Source: Ascidia mentula | Taxonomy: Eukaryota > Chordata > Ascidiacea > Phlebobranchia > Ascidiidae | Length of the DNA stretch: 64,000 nt | Direction of reading: 5' to 3' | NCBI GenBank assembly: GCA_947561715.1 | Contig: OX387200.1 | Location: forward strand, 19,532,501-19,596,500 | Shown here: one piece after another, positions 56,772 through 64,000 of the stretch | Position numbering within the stretch: position 1 is the stretch's first letter | Layout of the letters: every line of letters begins with the position of its first letter | Notes under the pieces: model-generated | The model's database searches: none | The model's input: only the letters and a program-made list of their open reading frames with translations | Told to the model about the DNA's origin: nothing | Made by a program: the position numbers and the translations under genes

Positions 56772-59700
56772 TCATTCACTACACACCTTAGTCGTCGAAC
56801 ATTTTTTTGGTTTTGAAGAAAAGGTCGAACTGCTGTCTGTATCCGAACTGTGGAACATAAACATGTAAGAGAATTGGCACAAATATGCAGGTAGTTCTTT
56901 ATCTATAAACTCGTAGCAGGATACTTTTGATGAAAACCCAATCATGTTTTCCAGAACGAAGGGTGTAGTAGCTTAAATCTAGACTACTACTTAACAATGT
57001 TATCATGATCCACTTTTTATCTTTGCAGATAGTTCAAGAATAAAAAAAACATTATCAAACTTACGTAAACCGCTTGGTGGTGCAGTGGCGCAGACTTGTC
57101 CATAACCTGACGTAACCTCGTCGATAAACAGGATTCATCACGCCGTAAATAATAAAGTTGATCGAGGAACTGCTGAGAGCCAACCAGGCAACAATCTGAG
57201 ATCGATCAGAAAAGTTATTTCCAAATAATTATTTACCGCTAGACGACAGCATTGAGCAAAAATTAAATTTAGTTCTATAGCAAGCATTTTTTAACCGTAA
57301 TGAATATGTAGCGAACAAATAGTGCAGTTGCACTGTTTGATTATTATTTTGTAACACCTAGTAGATGTAACCCTACTTTTATTTAATTCGCTTTTGTATT
57401 TACCCTAAGTTTAAGTGCGAAGCCCATGTTTGTAACTAGACCGTATTCATGGCATTGTAAGCATTCTAGTTTTGTAGATGAGTATTCGCTAGTATATTTT
57501 TGCTCGTGTTTGAAACCAAAGCAGAAAAAGTTGAATGTTGGTAAAAGAAAATTTCAAAACTTCAAAGCAACAAACGGCATCTTACTTTTTCTGCGACAGC
57601 TGGAACTTGTTCTGGATTTACGCTTAACATGAGTCCGTAGGGAAGCCAGAATAAAAGAAAAACGGCGACCGTCACTCCGAGCGTCTTCATCAGATCAACT
57701 TCTTTCCTGATCGACTTCCTGTTCGCCCCCTGGGATTGGGAACTGCAGCTGTGACTGATGCTTCTTACCCATTTGCCACGTTTCCGCACTGATCTGTTTG
57801 TTAAAACATTAAAATACAGTATATAAACCTTGCCTTCAAAGTTTCGTTTTGCCGTTAGGACAAAACCATACATTAAAATAGTTTTAAGTTGGGCCAAAAT
57901 CCAGTTCTCACAATGTTATATTAAACAATTATGCACCAAACGCAAAGGGAACATGCATAGTAAAAATCTGTAATTCAAGATGAATAGATTTGACACATTC
58001 ACGATTCAGAACTAAGTACTCACAAAATTAGTCTCCAGTAGCAAATTATTATAATAACAACAGGCACGAAGACTGCTATCATCATACACGCGTTGAAAGC
58101 TGGTGTTTCTGTGTCGTGCCACAAGCACATCATCATCTTCCCATCGAATCTAGAGCAACAATATTACATAAATCTTAGGTCGAAATAATTCAAGTTCTTT
58201 TGCAACATGATGACATCACAAATTCGAGACTTCGATTGTCTTCACCCAAGATAAATTGCTGTTTTTTTTATAATCGTGGTATTTGTAGAACTGTCTGTGA
58301 TCCCTAAAAGTAAAATTACCCAAAATTGAGTAACTTAGAAGACATACTTACTCTAATTTACTCCACCCGGTCAGGACCGGCAGGACAAGAAGATTCGCCC
58401 ATATCCATGTGCACAGGACCATAACGATGGTACGTTTTTTCGAGAACACTTTTCCGTGCGACTCATAACGAACGACCGCCCAATATCTGCAACAAAACAG
58501 GGTTTAACAAATGCAGCAACTTTTACCAAGTAATTATCACCAATAGAAAAGCATTTGCTTTCTTAAAATGACAAAGGTTGAAGCATACATTCGTTGTGTT
58601 GTAATTTTGGAGGACAAGGGTTTGTAATTCAGCATCGGCCTTGCATAGGCCATTGAATGTTCACTCTATCGTTTTAAAGAAACGTTAATACGAAATAGAA
58701 GTTACGTATTAACTTTGATTAAAATATTTTTGTAACCTTCAAACTGCACGAAATGCTCAATCATTAAGAGCTAATAAAACCACGCAAAATCCATAACCTT
58801 AAAAGAATGTGAATTATTCCTAATTTGAAATACCGGAGAGAAAACGTGCCGGGCTTTTAACGACCTTTGCTGTTGGAAGCGCTTCTCCGAATGCGATTTT
58901 ATTAGTTTTCCGTGAATTTAAAATGAGTTTTTCGCAAAGGAAATACGTCAGCTAACTTGCACCAAAACAATCATGTTTTTTAACCCGAACGGCAGAAACT
59001 TAAACTGTTAAACTGTTAAAACTGTTAAACTGTTAAAACTGTGTTTTATTTTGAGTTTATTTTTTCGCAGTAATACATTACTACATACATTCCCAAATTA
59101 CCCTTGTCTGTGTGTACGCAATACCCCTGTCACAACGAGTAACGATCAATGACACGTACAGGTGCATTTGCTGGCACTCCAATGGATTCAGATGCCCTGC
59201 TTCAAACGCACATGCAATGACGCAGAATTTCGACGTGTATGCAAATTAGGGCAATATTTGTAAACTGTCGTTTGCCAACTAAGCGCTACGCGTGCGATTA
59301 AACAGTACGGCGTTGATCATGCCATTTTATCATCAGGCATTTCGCGAGTGTCAAGTAGGTACATGTGCCTCATCAGTAGTGCTAATATGGCTAAACACGG
59401 CGCATGCAAGGCCCGAAACGCAATTATTTTGCAATGAGGCATTGTAAGCATCGTAGCCGATGCCAAAACATGTCTATCCTAATGGGTTCGGACAACACAA
59501 CAAACACTCGTAGGTCCGATTTTGACAAAAACAACCTTTTATGAAAAACACTATATATACCAACAAAAGCTATTTTAACAAATAAACAGTACACAAAGTT
59601 TAGGTCTGAATGGAAGTTCCACACGAACGTAACTGTTAACTGTAGCAATTTATTTGTTTACCAAATGCTTGTTTCATTGACATATTCCATAATTAGGTAT

Positions 59701-60673
59701 TTTTCCCATAGTCCAGTACATAAAAATCAAATTATGTCCGCAAACCAGCACCAACCCGCCACTGCGTATATTGGTAATTTCCTTGTACTTTTTATAGAGC
59801 TCACAGTTCGCGGTAATATATCCGGGTCTGTTAAACTAAGCGTAAATCCCCATTCGTCTTACTGTCAGCAGACGATGCTATACAAGAGGCAGAGTTCCCT
59901 TGACAATGCTTTCTGTGTACACCGGTATATAGATAGACCTCAATGTATTAAAATAAGTTATATGCCTAAAATAAAAAAAATACGAACCTATTGGCAGCAA
60001 TAAACGCCAAGTTGGATAAAGAGTTCGCCCAACATACAATCGTCAAGTAGCCAAGAATCGTGCAGCCGACTTCAGGTAAAACGTTCCGACCGAGCGTGGC
60101 GTTCGCGGCCACTATGGGAACACATAAACACGATACCTGAGGAAAGAAATGTAGCGGCCTTAGCGCGAGAAAACTCATTACAAAATTACTTGAATGAAAA
60201 TCGCAAAGTTATTTAGTGACAAACTTTGTTAAATAACAATAAGATTTGTTCAAAACAATGGTGAAATGACAGGAGCGAATGCAATCACAAGAAGTAATAG
60301 AGTTTTAAACAACATCATAGCATTGACTTTCTTGTTTAAAGTAGTACGTTCCAAGTTTTTTTGCTGAACTTACCAACAAATCGGCTGAGGCGAGGTTAAT
60401 GAGGAAAATATTTCCGTTTTTGTGAACCCTCTTTTGAATAGTTATGGAAAGTATGAGAATGATGTTCCCGAAGGTTCCAACCACAGCCAGTAGCGTGAGA
60501 AAAAACACCTCGATTCCTATTTCAGCCTCGGTCCTCTCTACCCAGTGGTGTTCGTTGTCGTGATCATGATGATTGCCCGTGACCACTTCATCGTGATGAT
60601 CGCCATCGTGATCGTGATGGTCCTCATATGTCGACAACGCGGCAAGGGTTATGTTTAATATCGCAGAAGACAT
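56772..60673 (-). CDS. Class A GPCR, melatonin-receptor-like
   Basis: Exons (right to left): 60374-60673, 59988-60136, 58352-58486, 58024-58149, 57586-57793, 57065-57195, 56772-56847; 375 codons in frame, 374 residues. The N terminus is rich in His and Asp (H-H-D-H-D-G-D-H-H repeats) before TM1 (VGTFGNIILILSI). TM2 has L-A-S-A-D-L-L, and TM3 ends in A-A-N-R-Y instead of DRY. TM4 holds the W-I-W-A-N step, TM5 F-V-P-V-V with C-Y, TM6 F-L-L-F-W-L-P-Y, and TM7 N-F-I-I-Y-G-V-M-N instead of NPxxY. NRY and NAxxY-type motifs are hallmarks of melatonin receptors and their invertebrate kin. The last exon gives a Ser/Thr-rich tail. If its splice is not used, an in-frame stop directly after exon 6 would end the protein at 350 residues. 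The ligand is unknown. Confidence 0.85.
59001..59042. repeat. Short tandem repeat of AAACTGTTA units in a GPCR intron
   Basis: About four and a half imperfect copies of a 8-9 base unit (AAACTGTTA/AAAACTGTTA) lie in the intron between GPCR exons 2 and 3. It looks like a simple minisatellite. Confidence 0.7.
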
Positions 60674-63600
60674 TTTTTAGTTGTACACATATATTTCGGT
60701 TGTATATCTGCGAAGGCAATACACAAAAAAACATTTTTAAATCCAGATATCTGTACACTAATAAGAAAAAATTTACAATAAATGCGGATCTTTGGAGAAA
60801 TGGGCTTTTGGCCACTGTGCTACTGAAAATATCAAACCTCTGGTACTTCAAATTTGTAACACGTAAAACAAAACCAAAAACCAAACATCCCAACTCCAAC
60901 ATCTACAGTAAGGGTTTAATTATTGATAAATTTGTCCGAAAAACCAACATTTTTTCGTTTCTCAATTGCAAATAATATCCTCCATCGACCTGTTAACGTT
61001 GTTTGGCCAACGTATGTCTGCCTAACTGTCCATTAGAATTTAAAACATGTCTGACGAAGAATGTTATATGCACGCTACCTATTGAGTGACAGCATTAAGT
61101 GCTATTAATACTTCTCCAATTAATCATTATTGGTGGCGTATTACCGATCTACGGTGCAAAACACGCAGCAGTAAATTCGGTAATCAAAAAAACACAAACG
61201 TCACCTCATTCTGACGAGATTCTTTTGAAAGAAATATGTTTATGCGTCACAACTGTGCACAGTGCTGACTAACGAAATTATTTAATCCAGGCAAATTTTT
61301 GTATTATTACTTTTGTCTCTGATGCGCGCGCCGAGCTGAAATTGCTGCAATTTTACTAGTTTGTGGTACTCTAAGTTTACGTCTGAAACGGCCCAATGGC
61401 GTATCCAGGGAGTGAAGCCGGTGCATGTGTATCAGCAGTTCAAAGTAATAGCTTTGTTTCTGGCGCCTTAATGCACCGAAGAGCTCCCTACAACCCTAAG
61501 CTGAACTGCCCCGAAACGGGCATTGTAAGTGTCAAAACGTAAGCAACCGATACCTTGCAAGGAAAACAATTTACTATAATTAGTTTTCGGAAACGTGCTT
61601 GACAATATTGTCAAACGAGAACAAGCGTATTAACCTTTACGTCATGTTGAATATCATGTAACACATGTACGAACTCTCACTGAATGCTATTGTGTCAACG
61701 TTAGTTCTGTCTTCGTAACTTGGTTTTTTTTTTGTGACCTGATTTTTTCTAACTTTCAGATGCTTTTAAGCAAATCTGACTCTGACTGGACACACAAAAA
61801 CATCATGAATTCAGAACAAAAATTAAACTTGAATATGCAAAACAGGTGAACCCATGTAGGCTATTATGTTAAAATGAATCAATATAGGAGTGAAACCGAA
61901 TTGAACCAATGCCAATTATCGTATTTTGTCTCGGGATATGTAAAAGTTGTTTTTCCGCTATCTCGCAAGCTCTAGAAATATTATGAACTATTGAAATTGA
62001 TACTTTGTATTTTGCATGACGTAACTAAAAATAATTGTCGCTATAGAAATATTATGCAGGGAATGAAACAAAAGTGTGAAAACAAATTACAATCTGTTTT
62101 TAAGACTTGTCCTCGTAATAGTGTTTGTTTAACAATTTATCGTGTTCAAGTTAATAGGCACAGAGCATTCTTATTTTTTCTATCCTTATTCAGTATTCAA
62201 AGAGAACTGACCTCCGATATATTTTCAACATTTAGTCAATGACGTAAATTTTGTTCCATTTCTGTAAACAGGTCGAAGGGCTAACTATAGACGATTCACC
62301 CCAGAGTAAACCGTCACAGCATTACAGCCATGTTTAAATTCCAATTACTCACGCTTGTACTGCTTCCGTTTTAATTGCTACGTTGATCTATTTTCTTACC
62401 ACGCTTCTGATTCAGTAGTACGTGAACATGTTTTGTACGTGTTTTTGATGGTGGCTGTTGACAAACGCAAAATTTTCGGTTTAATGGTTAGTTTTATGAC
62501 ATTACAAAAATGGATTTCCATACTAGCTAATTTGAGCCAGCAAACACGTTTTGAATAGCACTTTGCCCACATTTTTTCACCCCCGAGACATAGGCAAGAA
62601 GGCCGTTGCAATGGCATTTCGGATTCGTGTTTGTTTTAACTAAACGTTTACCAAACATATGTGGCCAAAAAGCGCGTTGCGGGTTTACTGAATCAAAAAG
62701 GTACCGGAACCTTTTATTTGGTACATTTTATTACACGAACTTTTTGGCAAAGTTTGAGCTGTGTTCTACGCGCTATGTGCAAACGCGCTAGTGACGCTGC
62801 GGAAATTAAACTTGTTAAAACGGATGTTAGTGTAGCCACATGCTAATGCGTTGAGCTTCGTATTATTGTCGCCGTTTGGCTCTTGATGACATCTTCACAG
62901 TATTTGTTATGTTTGTGTTTATCTTTACTTAAAACTTACAACGATCACTGACATCCATTCGATCTGTAATATTCATAAGTTACCAGTTAGGCGTTTGTAT
63001 ACTATACAATATCTCTTGGAACTGGTGAATACCACCCAACAAGCGGTGAATAAAAGCGTCTGGTGCATCTTTATGAATAAGTGCAACATATGCAACGACA
63101 AATAGCAAAATATTCTCGTCATTTCCTTACATCGAATCTCATTAGTCGCATATGACAGTTTGTATGTTGCTTGCTTTCATATCTCTTTGCAAAACTACTC
63201 GTCTGGTTTTAATATTCTGCTAATATTCATCTGTTTGCACTCTGACCTCATTGCAGGCCACACTAAAAATGCCGAAACAGATTTATAAAGAGCAGCACGA
63301 TAGTGTGGTTTCCGAAAGGAAATACGGCTCTGTCGAATTAAATAGCTCATGACAAGCGATGTCATCTTTTCGAAACGTGTGACAACGGGCACACTGTCCC
63401 TCGGTGCGCAATGCAACTGAGTCCTCGATATTGAAAACTTCGTATGTTAACACGGAGCAAGCTGGCGCAGTAATTTGCGATCAAATTAAATACCTCGCTG
63501 CATGGCCCACAGAGGCGTTATGCTAGACTGTGCTGGCGGCAACGCCACAAATGGCAGATTGTTGCCAATTTGCCAGCTGTAAACGTTTGATCGCTCGGCT

Positions 63601-64000
63601 CGCCTCACCCTAGACACAACAACGCACACAAGCTGACCGCACTAATCAGAGACACAACAAAATCAATCAGGCTGTGGTCTCGGCTTTTAGGCATTTGAAG
63701 TTATCTAATTGACGTGTTGTGACGAAAGTCAGCTAGGTAATTGGAGTCGATGCGTGGCTATCGTGTGGTTCATCGTATGCTTGCTATCCTGTTACCGTGA
63801 CGAATCAGTAACTTGAGGTTTTTTTAGTAAGTCTCCTGTTGATTAAACACGATTTGTTGATCATAATTAACCACGCCCAAGTTTGTGATAAAATATCCCA
63901 AAACGGTGTTACCCCATGTGATGGTACCGACATGATTGATACAAAATATGAGCTGGTTGAGGGCATTTTTAACTTTGTGCGGAAGTTCGTTCAGTCAACA
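60674..64000. other. Region upstream of the GPCR, nothing recognised
   Basis: 3.3 kb up to the window end. Only short frames without domain signals are present (for example 61991-62242 and 62606-62846), and no tRNA or other RNA gene was seen. It should include the promoter of the GPCR gene and may hold the 5' side of a gene beyond the window. Confidence 0.5.

Noticed and set aside
59339-59377. CUGAUGA ... CGAAA arrangement on the minus strand in a GPCR intron
   Set aside because: The core words are present, but stem II cannot be formed beyond one or two pairs and stem III is negligible, so it does not qualify as a hammerhead.

Overview
The window looks like nuclear DNA of an ascidian tunicate (Ciona-like): AT-rich, compact multi-exon genes with short GT-AG introns, a very long complement-control-protein (CCP/sushi) gene, and a tandem family of intelectins, a chordate lectin family. 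Species is not settled from sequence alone. All gene models below were joined by eye from splice sites and reading phase; exon phases add up in every model, but ends may be off by 1-2 bases.

Layout. (1) 104-15217, plus strand: 35 visible exons of one large membrane protein, open at its 5' end. It has 22 complete CCP modules plus half of another, then a discoidin (F5/8 type C) domain, a degenerate GPS-like step, a transmembrane helix, a PLAT domain and four more helices. The last part matches the N-terminal membrane half of polycystin-1 and ends before the channel half. An intron of this gene holds, on the opposite strand, a complete canonical hammerhead ribozyme (11549-11608), with weaker relatives nearby. 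(2) 16607-43692, minus strand: five tandem intelectin-like genes (A-E), 576-589 residues and 16 exons each, all apparently intact. B-E are young duplicates about 5.2-5.8 kb apart, with near-identical introns and signs of gene conversion. (3) 45259-51594, plus strand: a sixth, divergent member (F, 619 residues), head-to-head with E.

Unlike the secreted vertebrate intelectins, all six are predicted type II membrane proteins: a short cytoplasmic tail with a conserved YxxL motif, one transmembrane helix, a stalk, the fibrinogen-like N half of intelectin, an inserted block of about 230 residues, then the intelectin C half. The sugar-binding His and Glu of human intelectin-1 are not retained in A-E. 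This suggests a cluster of membrane lectin-like receptors, perhaps immune or allorecognition related, next to a CCP-rich surface protein.

(4) 51595-56771: mostly non-coding, with two small paralogous hydrophobic membrane proteins (82-94 and 88 residues) and one possible orphan exon. (5) 56772-60673, minus strand: a seven-exon class A GPCR of 374 residues with the NRY and NxIIY hallmarks of melatonin-receptor-like GPCRs and a His/Asp-rich N terminus. (6) 60674-64000: nothing recognised.
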